A DNA stretch of 64,000 bases, taken from contig JAVVPO010000001.1 of NCBI GenBank assembly GCA_036655715.1, positions 1 to 64,000 on the forward strand, in the 5' to 3' direction. Made by a program: the position numbers and the translations under genes. The DNA is from JAVVPO01 sp036655715. GTDB lineage: Bacteria > Bacillota > Clostridia > Lachnospirales > Cellulosilyticaceae. A model generated the notes under the pieces. That model worked only from the letters and a program-made list of their open reading frames with translations, had not been told where the DNA came from and did not search any database. Positions 45,357 to 55,303 of the stretch are shown here, piece after piece. The first letter of the stretch is position 1. Each line of letters starts with the position of its first letter.

Positions 45357-46097
45357 TTAACTCATTCTAGTAATTTCCTTTTTCAATCTTAATATAATCT
45401 TCTTTTCTAATCTAGAAATATAAGACTGAGAAATTCCCAGCAAATCGGCTACTTCTTTTTGTGTTTTTTCTTTTCCTTGTGTCCCAAATCCAAATCTTAG
45501 CTCTACAATTTCTCTTTCTCTGGCTGATAGTTTTAATAATGCTTGTTGTAGCAAAGACTTATCTACTTCATCTTCTATATTTCTATATATAATATCTGAT
45601 TCTGTCCCTAATATATCTGATAGGAGTAATTCATTCCCATCCCAATCCACATTAAGAGGTTCATCTATAGAAATCTCTATTTTCAGCTTATTTGTTCTAC
45701 GTAAATACATTAAAATTTCATTTTCTATGCACCTAGAAGCATAAGTAGCTAATTTTATTTTTTTCTCTGGATTAAATGTATTAATAGCTTTTATTAACCC
45801 AATTGTTCCTATAGAAATGAGATCCTCCATACCAATTCCTGTATTTTCAAACTTTCTAGCTATATACACAACTAATCTTAAATTACGTTCAATAAGGACT
45901 TGCTTAATCTTATCTAACTCTACAGAATGAGCTTCCACCTCTGAAAGTCTTGTTATAAGCTCTTCTTCTTCATCCTTAGTAAGTGGTGGTGGTAGTATTT
46001 CACTTCCACCTATATAGTATACTTCATCGCCTATTTTTAAGAACCACTTATACACATGTTGTTTTATGCGTATCCACAATGATGCTAATCCTCTCAT
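45357..46097 (-). CDS. sigE: Sporulation sigma factor SigE (pro-sigma E)
   Basis: A 246-residue mother cell-specific early sigma factor made as an inactive precursor. Residues 1-27 form an amphipathic, basic pro-sequence (WIRIKQHVYKWFLKIG), with the YYIGGSEILPPPL processing region cut by SpoIIGA. Region 2 has EDLISIGTIGLIKAINTF and LATYASRCIENEILMYLRR; region 4 ELRFGFGTQGKEKTQKEVADLLGISQSYISRLE. GGGGGG precedes the ATG. It is 12 bases after spoIIGA, the gene of its processing protease. Confidence 0.98.
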   Translation of the reverse strand: MRGLASLWIRIKQHVYKWFLKIGDEVYYIGGSEILPPPLTKDEEEELITRLSEVEAHSVELDKIKQVLIERNLRLVVYIARKFENTGIGMEDLISIGTIGLIKAINTFNPEKKIKLATYASRCIENEILMYLRRTNKLKIEISIDEPLNVDWDGNELLLSDILGTESDIIYRNIEDEVDKSLLQQALLKLSAREREIVELRFGFGTQGKEKTQKEVADLLGISQSYISRLEKKIILRLKKEITRMS

Positions 46098-46109
46098 TTC
46101 TATTCCCCC

Positions 46110-46985
46110 CTAATTTATAATAAAGTCTGGATGTACCAATACCTCATATTTGCATTCCTTAAATATAGGTTCAAAACTTATTCCCACCATACAGTTGCCA
46201 AACTCCTTATGATAGCTCCCTCTTTTAATGCTCATTTTTTCCATTTGTACACCTAATATGATACCTTCTTTACACCCCACACTTTTAAAAGGAATAATCG
46301 TTAACGGATTATCCATCAGCCCCATCTGACTGATAGTTTGTATAATACCACATCTTTCACACTCACTAAGTAACGTCCTCTCTCTCTCTCCTAATAACGG
46401 TTTAACCTTTTCATAGGAGACTACGGTTACAGGTCTATGCCCTATCAAAGTGTATAAGCAATTCCCCGTATCAACAATTCCTTCCATCTTTTCTTTTTTC
46501 TCTAAATTATGTAGTATAATATCATATTCAAATTGGGGTAATATCACTTTCTTGCGAATCCATCTAAATGATAAAATAATAATGATGCAAATCAGCATAC
46601 CTACCCCTAAAGGTAACAACAAACTCATTACATAGTTTGAATACACTTGTCTAAATAAATAATAAAAATTGAAGGTCCCTCCCCCAATGAGAAAGGCACT
46701 AAAAGTACAAACTGTAAAATTCCTCCAAAATTCTTTCCATGTTAACGGCTCAAAAATATACAATATAGGTATGATAGGAATAAGTAAGTAATATATATAA
46801 TAAGGAAGTGTTTGTAATACCGGAAAATAAATTACTAAACAATATAACAATGCCGCTAATAAACTTCCCACTATCCACCTTAACTTAGAAACTTTCTTTC
46901 CAATCAAATTTATTCCTACATTGAATATCATAAGATCCATCATGAAGTTCATAAAAAATAATACATCAATATAGATTACTTGCAT
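46110..46985 (-). CDS. spoIIGA: Sigma-E processing peptidase SpoIIGA
   Basis: A 291-residue membrane aspartic protease that activates pro-sigma E in the mother cell. The N-terminal half has five hydrophobic segments (YIDVLFFMNFMMDLMI first); the C-terminal half carries GIVDTGNCL near residue 172, whose Asp is catalytic in the dimer. The frame opens with GTG at 46994, but this lies within GAGGTG, the ribosome binding site of the ATG at 46985. A terminator separates it from ftsZ, so it has its own promoter. Confidence 0.95.
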   Translation of the reverse strand: MQVIYIDVLFFMNFMMDLMIFNVGINLIGKKVSKLRWIVGSLLAALLYCLVIYFPVLQTLPYYIYYLLIPIIPILYIFEPLTWKEFWRNFTVCTFSAFLIGGGTFNFYYLFRQVYSNYVMSLLLPLGVGMLICIIIILSFRWIRKKVILPQFEYDIILHNLEKKEKMEGIVDTGNCLYTLIGHRPVTVVSYEKVKPLLGERERTLLSECERCGIIQTISQMGLMDNPLTIIPFKSVGCKEGIILGVQMEKMSIKRGSYHKEFGNCMVGISFEPIFKECKYEVLVHPDFIIN

Positions 46986-47017
46986 TTTTATCACCTCGTA
47001 ACTGCTTTACAAAGTCT

Positions 47018-47050
47018 ATTCTACATTAATAAACTTACAAATTTTGTAAA
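47018..47050 (-). promoter_or_regulatory. Candidate spoIIGA-sigE promoter with palindrome
   Basis: On the minus strand TTTACA (47045-47050), a long 21-base spacer and TAGAAT (47018-47023) lie 33 bases before the spoIIGA start. The long spacer resembles the Spo0A-activated spoIIG promoter of Bacillus. A palindrome TTACAAATTTTGTAA covers the -35 region (47035-47049). No clear Spo0A box was seen. Confidence 0.35.
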
Positions 47051-47061
47051 AACAATGAAAG

Positions 47062-47099
47062 GCAAAAAAAAAAGATACGACAATAATCGTATCTTTTTT
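47062..47099 (-). terminator. ftsZ terminator
   Basis: A 13-bp stem (47068-47080 with 47087-47099), a 6-base loop and a long T run on the minus strand, just after the ftsZ stop. Confidence 0.9.
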
Positions 47100-47102
47100 C
47101 TT

Positions 47103-48200
47103 TTAGCGTGAACGTCTTAAGAAATGTGGAATTTCTACTTGAACTTCACCCGTTATTGGTTTTTTTTCTTCTCTTGCATGTTCTTGATATTTATTTTCTG
47201 TTGCCACTCTACTTACTGGTTCAAAATAGTTCGGCGTCACTTCTTTGTTTTGGAAGTCTGTAGCAATAACTGTGATAATAATTTCATCACCAAGTTCTTC
47301 ATTAATAGATGTACCGAAAATAATTTCTGCATCTGGATCTACTGCTTCACAAATTAAGTTAGCACCTAAATTAGCTTCCATAAGTCCTAATGACTCTCCA
47401 CCTGCCATATTGATTAAGACACATCTTGCCCCATCAATAGTTGTATCAAGTAGTGGACTACTAATAGCTTGCTTAATAGCTTCTTCTGCTCTATTTTCTC
47501 CAGCTGCACGACCAATACCCATATGAGCAATACCTTTATTATTCATAATTGTTCGTACATCTGCAAAGTCTAGATTGATAACTCCTGGATTAGAAATAAG
47601 GTCTGCAATACCCTGTACACCCTGTTGAAGGACATTATCCGCCTTACTAAATGCTTCTAGCATTGTTGTTTTTTTATCAATTACTTGTAAGATTTTATCA
47701 TTTGGTATAATCACAAGTGTATCTACAGTTTTTTTAAGTTCTTCAATACCTTTTTCAGCATTAAGCATACGCTTTCTACCTTCAAATCCAAATGGTTTTG
47801 TAACTACCCCAACTGTTAGAATACCTTGTTCTTTAGCAATACTTGCAATAACAGGTGCAGCACCTGTACCAGTACCGCCTCCCATACCTGCAGTAATGAA
47901 GAGCATATCTGTGCCTTTAATAGCTTGAATAATTTCTTCTCTACTTTCTTCTGCTGATTTTGTTCCTATTTCTGGATTAGCACCTGCACCTAATCCTCTT
48001 GTCATTTTCTCGCCAATTTGTATTTTAGCTTGTGCTCTTGATCTAGCTAATGCCTGATGATCTGTATTAATAGTTATAAAATCAACGCCTGCTAGGCCTT
48101 CTTCTATCATTCTATCTACCGCATTATTACCACCACCACCAACACCTATAACTTTTATCTGAGCTCCTTGACATTGATTTTCCATATAAATTTCAAGCAA
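47103..48200 (-). CDS. ftsZ: Cell division protein FtsZ
   Basis: A 365-residue tubulin-like GTPase that forms the division ring. IKVIGVGGGGNNAVDRM is the nucleotide-binding N terminus, GMGGGTGTGAAPV the tubulin signature and NLDFADVRTIMNNKG the T7 synergy loop. The C-terminal peptide IPHFLRRSR binds FtsA/SepF-type partners. TTG start at 48200: AAGGGGG lies 8 bases before it and the resulting MLEIYMEN agrees with clostridial FtsZ starts, whereas the ATG five codons on has no ribosome binding site. It ends the division cluster. Confidence 0.98.
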   Translation of the reverse strand: MLEIYMENQCQGAQIKVIGVGGGGNNAVDRMIEEGLAGVDFITINTDHQALARSRAQAKIQIGEKMTRGLGAGANPEIGTKSAEESREEIIQAIKGTDMLFITAGMGGGTGTGAAPVIASIAKEQGILTVGVVTKPFGFEGRKRMLNAEKGIEELKKTVDTLVIIPNDKILQVIDKKTTMLEAFSKADNVLQQGVQGIADLISNPGVINLDFADVRTIMNNKGIAHMGIGRAAGENRAEEAIKQAISSPLLDTTIDGARCVLINMAGGESLGLMEANLGANLICEAVDPDAEIIFGTSINEELGDEIIITVIATDFQNKEVTPNYFEPVSRVATENKYQEHAREEKKPITGEVQVEIPHFLRRSR

Positions 48201-48324
48201 ACTGGATTCCCCCTTTATATTAAATAGAGTTACTTTATCTTTTTTATTTTATTTAAGAAAGTCTAAATAACTTTTCTTAGTTTAACTAACTGTACTTTCA
48301 AATTTCATCTTATATTTTACTATA

Positions 48325-49044
48325 TTATGTAAGTGGTGTCAGGATAGCGTGTCCCATCTGAATCATTGATAAATCAAGGATTCCTATAGTATAATCTTTA
48401 TACACCTGTGTAAGCCACGTAATCTTTTTGTCAAATTCTCTGATATTACCAATTATAACATCTAACTTATCAACATACAAGTGAATTTGTTCTACATTAG
48501 ATATATCTATGGTGTCTACTTTATCCAAAAAATCATATTTTCTCAAAGTGGCTATCATTTCTACTGCTATCATAAAATTATCATCATTCATGATAGCTAA
48601 TTTCTCATTAATTTTAAACTTATTAAACTTAAGTCCTACTATAATAGGTAATTCTAATTTAGGCTTATCATTTTGAGCTAGTACTTGTCCATCATTTCCT
48701 ACGCAAAGATATGTTCCATTAAAGGGAACATATCCTAGCGGAGTACTTTCTTCAATTAGTATATTAACAGTATTAGGAAAAACAACTTCTATACTTGCAT
48801 CTTTTATATAAGCTAACTTCTTAAGTTCCTTCAAAGAACTTCTCTTAGAAATCCCTAAAATATGCATCCCTTTTTTTATCCCCGTTACCTCTTGTATTTC
48901 TTCATCTGTATAATAACTAGTATCCAAAACATTAACGGACTGAATGTTCCATACAGGTAGTAATAACAAAGCAATACCCACTAGCCCTACTATAAATGAA
49001 AGATATATTATTTTCTTTTGTATTTTGCCTATTTTATACTTCAA
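48325..49044 (-). CDS. ftsQ: Cell division protein FtsQ/DivIB
   Basis: A 239-residue bitopic membrane protein: a short basic N terminus, one membrane segment (about 13-31) and an extracytoplasmic POTRA domain (WNIQSVNVLDTSYYTDEEIQEVTGI) followed by the DivIB beta domain. It links early and late divisome proteins. TTG start overlapping the murA stop (TTGA), with GGAG 8 bases ahead. Family recognition rests on position, topology and POTRA pattern. Confidence 0.9.
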   Translation of the reverse strand: MKYKIGKIQKKIIYLSFIVGLVGIALLLLPVWNIQSVNVLDTSYYTDEEIQEVTGIKKGMHILGISKRSSLKELKKLAYIKDASIEVVFPNTVNILIEESTPLGYVPFNGTYLCVGNDGQVLAQNDKPKLELPIIVGLKFNKFKINEKLAIMNDDNFMIAVEMIATLRKYDFLDKVDTIDISNVEQIHLYVDKLDVIIGNIREFDKKITWLTQVYKDYTIGILDLSMIQMGHAILTPLT

Positions 49045-50300
49045 TATCCATTCTCCTTTTCATCTATAGTTACTCCTAATTCCTTCAAATCACTCACAAT
49101 ACTATGATAGCCTCTTTTTATATATTCTATATTATGAACATTTGTCACTCCTTCAGCTACAAGCCCTGCAATAACTAATGCTGCACCGCATCTTAAATCC
49201 GTAGCATAGACATCGCACCCTGTTAATTTTCTAACAGGCTTAATAATTGCTTTATTTCCCTGAATCCAAATGTTAGCCCCCATCTTCCTAAGTGATTCTA
49301 CTTGATTAAATCGGCTCAAAAATATATTTTCCAGAATAACACTTGGACTCTTACAGGTACAAAGTAATGCCATTAGTTGCGGCTGCATATCTGTTGGAAA
49401 TCCAGGGTAAGGCTCTGTTGTAATGCGAGTGCCCTTTAGATAATTTTTCGCTGTAAGCATAACAGACTGGTTATCTTGCCTAATTTGACATCCTATATCT
49501 TCAAATGCACTGATTAGTGGTCCTAAATCCATTGCATTAGTATTCATTAATCTAATACTTCCTCTAGCTGCAGCTGCAGCCACAAGATAAGTCCCTGCTA
49601 TAATACGATCAGGCATAACAGTATACTCTGCATCATGTAAATGTGGTACGCCATTTATAGTAATAGTATCTGTTCCTGCTCCTTTTATCTCAGCTCCACA
49701 ACTATTTAAATATCTTTGTAAATCTACTATTTCTGGTTCCTTCGCTGCATGTTTGATTTGTGTGACTCCATCTGCTAACACTGCTGCTAACATCGTATTC
49801 TCTGTCGCTCCTACACTCGGAAAGCTAAGGTTAATTGTAGCGCCTTGAAGATGATCTGTGTGTGAAATAATAAATCCATTTTCTTCATCAGTTGTTACAC
49901 CCATTACGTTCAAAGCATCTAAATGCAAATTAATAGGTCTAGGTCCTAATGCACATCCACCAGGATAACTTATCTTGGCATTGTGAAATCTCCCTATAAT
50001 TGAACCTAAAAAAATGATTGAAGATCTCATTTGCTCTACTAATTCTTTGGGCACAATATAACTGTCTGCATAAGATGTATCTATAATCAAAGTTGTATTT
50101 TCTCGTTTAATACGACATCCTAACTCTCGTAATATTTCAAGCATAATATTCACATCTGTGATATCTGGGCAGTTATGCAAAATGGTTGTACTTCCAGTTA
50201 AGATAGTAGCTGCTATAATGGGTAAAACTGCGTTTTTACTTCCATCTATATACAGTTCACCTTCTAGACGCTTACCACCTTGTATGGTATATAGGCTCAT
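49041..50300 (-). CDS. murA: UDP-N-acetylglucosamine 1-carboxyvinyltransferase
   Basis: A 419-residue enzyme performing the first committed step of peptidoglycan synthesis, transfer of enolpyruvate from PEP. The catalytic Lys lies in DGSKNAVLP near residue 22 and the fosfomycin-target Cys in GGCALGPRPINLHL near residue 115. GYPTDMQ-like PGFPTDMQPQLMAL and FLSRFNQVESLRKMGA are standard. Strong GGAGGTG in front of the ATG. Located inside the division cluster between ftsW and ftsQ. Confidence 0.96.
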   Translation of the reverse strand: MSLYTIQGGKRLEGELYIDGSKNAVLPIIAATILTGSTTILHNCPDITDVNIMLEILRELGCRIKRENTTLIIDTSYADSYIVPKELVEQMRSSIIFLGSIIGRFHNAKISYPGGCALGPRPINLHLDALNVMGVTTDEENGFIISHTDHLQGATINLSFPSVGATENTMLAAVLADGVTQIKHAAKEPEIVDLQRYLNSCGAEIKGAGTDTITINGVPHLHDAEYTVMPDRIIAGTYLVAAAAARGSIRLMNTNAMDLGPLISAFEDIGCQIRQDNQSVMLTAKNYLKGTRITTEPYPGFPTDMQPQLMALLCTCKSPSVILENIFLSRFNQVESLRKMGANIWIQGNKAIIKPVRKLTGCDVYATDLRCGAALVIAGLVAEGVTNVHNIEYIKRGYHSIVSDLKELGVTIDEKENGY

Positions 50301-50399
50301 ATCAGCACCTCCAATAGGTAAGGTCTATACAACCATTTTATTCCACAACCACCTTATTTGTTACTCTTCTCACAAGAACTTGCTAGACACTAACCTTCC

Positions 50400-51608
50400 C
50401 TATATACGTGGCTTATTAATATGAGAAGTACGAGAAATATTAATAAGTAATCCTAATGTCCCTAGCAAGATAACTAGTGCTGTTCCTCCATAACTTACAA
50501 GGGGCAATTGCATACCTGTCGTTGGTATTGTATTCGTATTTACAGCTACATTGATAAGTACTTGTATTCCTATCATACCGGATATTCCGGTTGCCACTAA
50601 TGCGCCAAAAAGATCACTTGCATTAGCGGCCACTGCCAGCCCTCGCAGCACCAATATAGCATAGGCCAAGAGAACAAATGCGGCGCCAACTAGTCCTAAC
50701 TCTTCACAAATTACCGCAAATATAATATCATTATGTGGTTCTGGTAAAAAACCTAATTTTTGTATTCCTTGTCCTAATCCTTGCCCAAACAATCCACCAG
50801 ATCCTACAGCATACAGCGATTGTATTGGCTGATATCCTTTATCTTTAGGATCTATCCATGGATCTTTCCATACACGGAATCTATCTAATCTATACTGTTT
50901 TAAGAACAAACTAGAAACTGGCCCTAGTTCATCTGTGGGTGCTGTACTCATAGCTAAATAATAGGCATAAAATGCAAAAACACCTACTAAAAGAATGCCT
51001 GCTACGTAATACCACACACGTGGTGTAGAAATAAAAAGAATTAAAAACCCTATAAAGGCCACAACAATTGCAGAACTTAAATTTTCTGCTGCAATAAGCA
51101 CGGTTGGAACTAAAATGATAACACCGCCTAATGCCACATATAAAAAATTATTTAGTTTATGCCTATACTTAACTATGTATGCTGAGAGCATTAAAACTAC
51201 TGCTATTTTGACAAGTTCTGAAGGTTGAAAAGATATCCCTCCAATGTTTAGCCATCTTGTTGCTCCCTTATTTTCTTCTCCTATAAAAAACAAACTTAAA
51301 GCTAATACTAACGCTACAGTATAAACAATACCTGCAATTTTCATATTAGAAAAAATACGGTAATTAAATTTATATGCTATTATGAGCATACCAATAATAC
51401 CAACAAGCCCAATAAATCCTTGCTTTTGGGCAAAATGGAGAGGATTGCCAAAAGTAGTCATTGCATAATAATGACTAGCACTATATACCATGACTACCCC
51501 AAACCCCACTATAAGCAAAATAATAGCAATTAATAATATATCTGGTGTATGTTTTACTGACAATTTTTTCTTTCTGGTAAGAGTTTCCGATTCCTTAACC
51601 ACTGCCAT
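50400..51608 (-). CDS. ftsW: SEDS peptidoglycan glycosyltransferase FtsW
   Basis: A 402-residue membrane enzyme with ten predicted membrane segments, polymerising lipid II at the septum together with a class B PBP. VMVYSASHY, GATRWLNIGGISFQPSELVKIA, GYQPIQSLYAVGSGGLFGQGLGQG, PEPHNDIIFAVICEELG and PTTGMQLPLVSYGG are SEDS hallmarks; the catalytic Asp is in the large loop region. ATG at 51608 overlaps the murD stop. In spore formers the gene in this place may equally be spoVE. Confidence 0.93.
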   Translation of the reverse strand: MAVVKESETLTRKKKLSVKHTPDILLIAIILLIVGFGVVMVYSASHYYAMTTFGNPLHFAQKQGFIGLVGIIGMLIIAYKFNYRIFSNMKIAGIVYTVALVLALSLFFIGEENKGATRWLNIGGISFQPSELVKIAVVLMLSAYIVKYRHKLNNFLYVALGGVIILVPTVLIAAENLSSAIVVAFIGFLILFISTPRVWYYVAGILLVGVFAFYAYYLAMSTAPTDELGPVSSLFLKQYRLDRFRVWKDPWIDPKDKGYQPIQSLYAVGSGGLFGQGLGQGIQKLGFLPEPHNDIIFAVICEELGLVGAAFVLLAYAILVLRGLAVAANASDLFGALVATGISGMIGIQVLINVAVNTNTIPTTGMQLPLVSYGGTALVILLGTLGLLINISRTSHINKPRI

Positions 51609-52960
51609 CACCCTTCCAAACTATAGACTATATTCTTAAATATATCTCCTCTTTGCTCATAACTCTCAAACATATCCCAGCTTGCACAAGCAGGAGATAA
51701 CAACATACATTCTCCATCATGACCTTCAGCATAAGCTGCTAATATAGCTGCTTCAAAATTATCATAGCAAGCTATATTGGTGTATCCTTCTTCTTTTGCT
51801 TCTCTTATAATTTGCTCTTTTGTCTCACCAATAACATATGCCTTAACAACTTTTCCATCAAAGAGTTTAACCCACTCTTTAAAAGATATGTTTTTATCCA
51901 TTCCTCCAGCAAGAAGACGAATAGGTTTTTTCATCGTAATAATTCCTTTAATAGCTGCGTCTGTATTGGTTGCTTTAGAATCATTATAAATATCTATGCC
52001 TTTTTTTGTACACACATATTCAATACGATGTTCTACCCCTTTAAAACCTATTAATGTTTTTGTAATTAATTCTCTAGGAATTCCGAAGCATGTTGTAATG
52101 GCTATAGCCGCTAAAGCATTTTCATTAAATACTCTAATCTCATCTGCCGCACATATGTAATTTTCTACGCCATTTATATTTTCATAAAGTGCTCCATCTT
52201 TAATGTAAGCACCTTTCTCAGCTATTTTCTGGCTATCAAAAGTTACGATTTGTGAAGATACATGTCTTTTCGCCTCTTCATAGTAGGCGTCATTTGCATT
52301 TAAAATAGCATACTCTTCTGTTTCTTGATTTTCAAAGACCTTATACTTAGCCTCACAGTAATTCTCCATTGTTTTGTGTCTATTAAGATGATCTGGGGTA
52401 ATATTAAGCAAAGCACCTACTTTTGCATGAAATGTTTTTACCGTTTCTAACTGAAAACTACTCACTTCAGCAACAACTACTCCATTTTCTGGAATATCTA
52501 ACACATCTTCGCTAAAAGCTCTTCCAATGTTCCCAACTATATATGTCTCTGGGTTATAATTTCCAATTATTTCTCCCACTAGCATAGTTGTTGTTGTTTT
52601 CCCATTAGTTCCTGTAATAGCTACAATAGGTGCTTTGCAATAACGAGATGCAAACTCAAATTCACCAACAATCTCTTTGCCCCTACTTCTAGCCTCTGAA
52701 ATCAGTGCTATGTCCAAAGGGACTCCCGGACTTACTATAAGCATGTCAAAGTCATCTAAGTTAATCTCATCCCCTAGTACAAAGTCTATTTTTTCTTGTT
52801 TAAGCTCTGTAATATAGTTTCTTGTTTCTTCGGCTAGATTTTCAAAGTTTTTTTGGTCATATACGCATACATTAGCCTTCATTTGCTTAGCCAGTTTAGC
52901 CACTCCAAGACCACTTCTAGCACTCCCAATAACAAGTATATTTTTTTGTTTGATGTTCAT
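51608..52960 (-). CDS. murD: UDP-N-acetylmuramoylalanine--D-glutamate ligase
   Basis: A 450-residue Mur ligase adding D-Glu to UDP-MurNAc-L-Ala. The N-terminal Rossmann-like domain begins KNILVIGSARSGLGVAKLAK, the P-loop is AITGTNGKTTTTMLVGE near residue 113, and NDSKATNTDA and LLAGGMDKN are conserved C-terminal elements. AGGAGG lies 7 bases before the ATG at 52960, preferred over the longer frame that overlaps mraY. Confidence 0.96.
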   Translation of the reverse strand: MNIKQKNILVIGSARSGLGVAKLAKQMKANVCVYDQKNFENLAEETRNYITELKQEKIDFVLGDEINLDDFDMLIVSPGVPLDIALISEARSRGKEIVGEFEFASRYCKAPIVAITGTNGKTTTTMLVGEIIGNYNPETYIVGNIGRAFSEDVLDIPENGVVVAEVSSFQLETVKTFHAKVGALLNITPDHLNRHKTMENYCEAKYKVFENQETEEYAILNANDAYYEEAKRHVSSQIVTFDSQKIAEKGAYIKDGALYENINGVENYICAADEIRVFNENALAAIAITTCFGIPRELITKTLIGFKGVEHRIEYVCTKKGIDIYNDSKATNTDAAIKGIITMKKPIRLLAGGMDKNISFKEWVKLFDGKVVKAYVIGETKEQIIREAKEEGYTNIACYDNFEAAILAAYAEGHDGECMLLSPACASWDMFESYEQRGDIFKNIVYSLEG

Positions 52961-52977
52961 GTCATTTCCTCCTAACA

Positions 52978-53931
52978 TTATATAGCAATAAGACCTATTA
53001 AACACATAATTGCTGTCGTGATAGAAAATACTGTTACTACTTTTGTCTCTGCCCAGCCACTTAGTTCAAAATGATGATGGATAGGTGCCATTTTGAAAAA
53101 TCTCTTTTTAGTCTTTTTAAAGTATAAAACTTGTATAATAACAGATATATTTTCAATAACATAGATAATTCCTACAATCAAAATAAATAAAGGCATCTTA
53201 AGAATAAAAGCTGTTGCCACTACAAATCCACCTAATGCAAGTGAACCTGTATCTCCCATAAATACTTTTGCTGGGTAACTATTAAACAATAAAAATCCAA
53301 GTAAGCTTCCTGCTGTTGCCGCTGCAATAGCTACTATGCTACTATTGCCGGCCCAAGCTACTGCTGCAAAGAAAGTTGCTACAATAACCGTTACACTAGA
53401 AGCTAAACCATCTACACCATCTGTTAAGTTTACTGCATTAACCGTTCCTAACACACCTACTATAAGGAATGGGATATATAAAACACCTAAATCTATAGCT
53501 TTGCTATTTGTAAATGGTACGATTATCGTTGTATCTAGTCCTATATAGTATTTTAATAAATAGGCAAAGATTAATGTCACAATAAGTTGGCCTATAATTT
53601 TTTGCATAGGAGAAAGGCCTAAAGAACGTTTTTTTACAACTTTAATATAATCATCTAAAAAACCTATTACCCCAAATCCAAGTGTTACAAATAAAACACT
53701 TTGTAATTCTCTATTGCCTCCTACAAATAATAAGCTTGTTAATGTAATACTTGTCAAAATAATTACGCCACCCATTGTAGGCGTTCCAGATTTTTTAAGA
53801 TGTGTATTAGGGCCATCATCACGTACGTTCTGGCCGAATTTTAATCTTCTAAGTACTGGTATGATAAACGGACTGATAACGATATTAAGAAAAAATGCTA
53901 TCAGTGCCGCATAAATAATTTCATTTTTCAT
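52978..53931 (-). CDS. mraY: Phospho-N-acetylmuramoyl-pentapeptide transferase
   Basis: A 317-residue membrane enzyme with about ten membrane segments that makes lipid I from UDP-MurNAc-pentapeptide and undecaprenyl phosphate. GPNTHLKKSGTPTMGG, FLDDYIKV (catalytic Asp pair), NAVNLTDGVDGLA, FMGDTGSLALGG and MAPIHHHFELSGWAE are all intact family motifs. Starts 11 bases before the murF end, with AAAGGTG in front. Confidence 0.98.
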   Translation of the reverse strand: MKNEIIYAALIAFFLNIVISPFIIPVLRRLKFGQNVRDDGPNTHLKKSGTPTMGGVIILTSITLTSLLFVGGNRELQSVLFVTLGFGVIGFLDDYIKVVKKRSLGLSPMQKIIGQLIVTLIFAYLLKYYIGLDTTIIVPFTNSKAIDLGVLYIPFLIVGVLGTVNAVNLTDGVDGLASSVTVIVATFFAAVAWAGNSSIVAIAAATAGSLLGFLLFNSYPAKVFMGDTGSLALGGFVVATAFILKMPLFILIVGIIYVIENISVIIQVLYFKKTKKRFFKMAPIHHHFELSGWAETKVVTVFSITTAIMCLIGLIAI

Positions 53932-55303
53932 TGATTTTCACCTTTCCTATTGCCTCTACCATTTTTTCAAACTGCATACCTCTAGATGCTTTAAATAAAA
54001 TCACATCACCTTCTTGGATAAACCTTGGGGCATCGTTAATAAATGATTCTTTATCTATATAGTATTTTAAATCTATATTCTTTTGCATACCCTTTGCTCC
54101 TAGCTCAATATGCTGAGCTAATTCACCTACACTGCAAAGGGTATCTATACCACACTGCACCGCGTATGCACCAACTTCTGAGTGTAATGTCCTCGCATGA
54201 CTACCCATTTCTAGCATATCACCTAGTACAGCAATTTTTTTGCCACTTGTCTTAAAATCCGCCAATACCTTAAGTGCAGCCTTCATAGAATCTGGACTTG
54301 CATTATAAGTATCATCGATTAGTGTTATGCCATTTGTACATGCTACAATATTCATTCTCATCTTACCTGTCTTATAAGATGCAATACCCTTTAAAATCTC
54401 ATCTTTTGTAAGCCCTAGCCTCTCAGCTACGGTAATAGCCACTAAAGTATTGTATATCATGTGTTCGCCAGGGGCGTTCACTTCTACCTCATATGAGTCC
54501 TCTGGTGTATGAATGACAGCTTTTACCCAGGTGCTTTCACATACTATATCCGTAGCATAATATGTATTTTTCTCGCTTTTGCCACAAGTAATAATAGGAC
54601 GGCCTATGTCTGATAGCTTAGCTAACAACACATCATCTCCATTGATGACTAATGTGCCTCCCTCATCTAACCCATCTAATATTTCAAGCTTTGCCTTCAA
54701 TATACCTTCTCTACTTCCTAAATTTTCAATATGTGAAGTACCTATGTTTGTGATAACCCCTATATTAGGGTTAGCTGTGCAACTTAAATTATGAATTTCT
54801 CCAAAATGGTTCATTCCCATTTCTAGTACAACTACTTCATGAGCCTTCTCTAAATCAAATAAAGTAAGTGGTAACCCAATCTCATTATTAAAGTTTCCTT
54901 GTGTCTTATGCACATTAAACTTCCCACTAAGAACAGCTGAAATCATGTCTTTAGTTGTCGTTTTCCCTACACTACCAGTTACCGCAATAACAGGCAGATC
55001 AAATAAACTTCTATAATAATTGGCTAGGTCTAATAAGGCTTTTCTTGTATCTTTTACATAAATAGTCGCTATTCTCTCATCTATTACCTCTTCTATTTCA
55101 GATAAGGTTGCTACTGCTCCTTTATTGAAAACAGTTCCGATATAATGGTGTCCATCAAAATTATCACCTTTTATCGGAATAAATAAACTATTTTCTGTTA
55201 TTTTTCTTGAATCTATCACTATATTGGTTATAGCCTTTGCTTCCACTTTGTTTAGACAGCGTCCGCCTACAGCCTCAGCTATATCCTGCATAGCTAATCT
55301 CAT
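53921..55303 (-). CDS. murF: UDP-MurNAc-tripeptide--D-alanyl-D-alanine ligase
   Basis: A 460-residue Mur ligase adding D-Ala-D-Ala to complete the pentapeptide. IDSRKITENSLFIPIKGDNFDGH is the MurF-type N-terminal domain; the P-loop is VTGSVGKTTTKDM near residue 112; EMGMNHFGEI and IDDTYNASPDSMKAAL are diagnostic. Its ATG overlaps the murE stop (ATGA), so the two are coupled. Confidence 0.96.
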   Translation of the reverse strand: MRLAMQDIAEAVGGRCLNKVEAKAITNIVIDSRKITENSLFIPIKGDNFDGHHYIGTVFNKGAVATLSEIEEVIDERIATIYVKDTRKALLDLANYYRSLFDLPVIAVTGSVGKTTTKDMISAVLSGKFNVHKTQGNFNNEIGLPLTLFDLEKAHEVVVLEMGMNHFGEIHNLSCTANPNIGVITNIGTSHIENLGSREGILKAKLEILDGLDEGGTLVINGDDVLLAKLSDIGRPIITCGKSEKNTYYATDIVCESTWVKAVIHTPEDSYEVEVNAPGEHMIYNTLVAITVAERLGLTKDEILKGIASYKTGKMRMNIVACTNGITLIDDTYNASPDSMKAALKVLADFKTSGKKIAVLGDMLEMGSHARTLHSEVGAYAVQCGIDTLCSVGELAQHIELGAKGMQKNIDLKYYIDKESFINDAPRFIQEGDVILFKASRGMQFEKMVEAIGKVKINEK

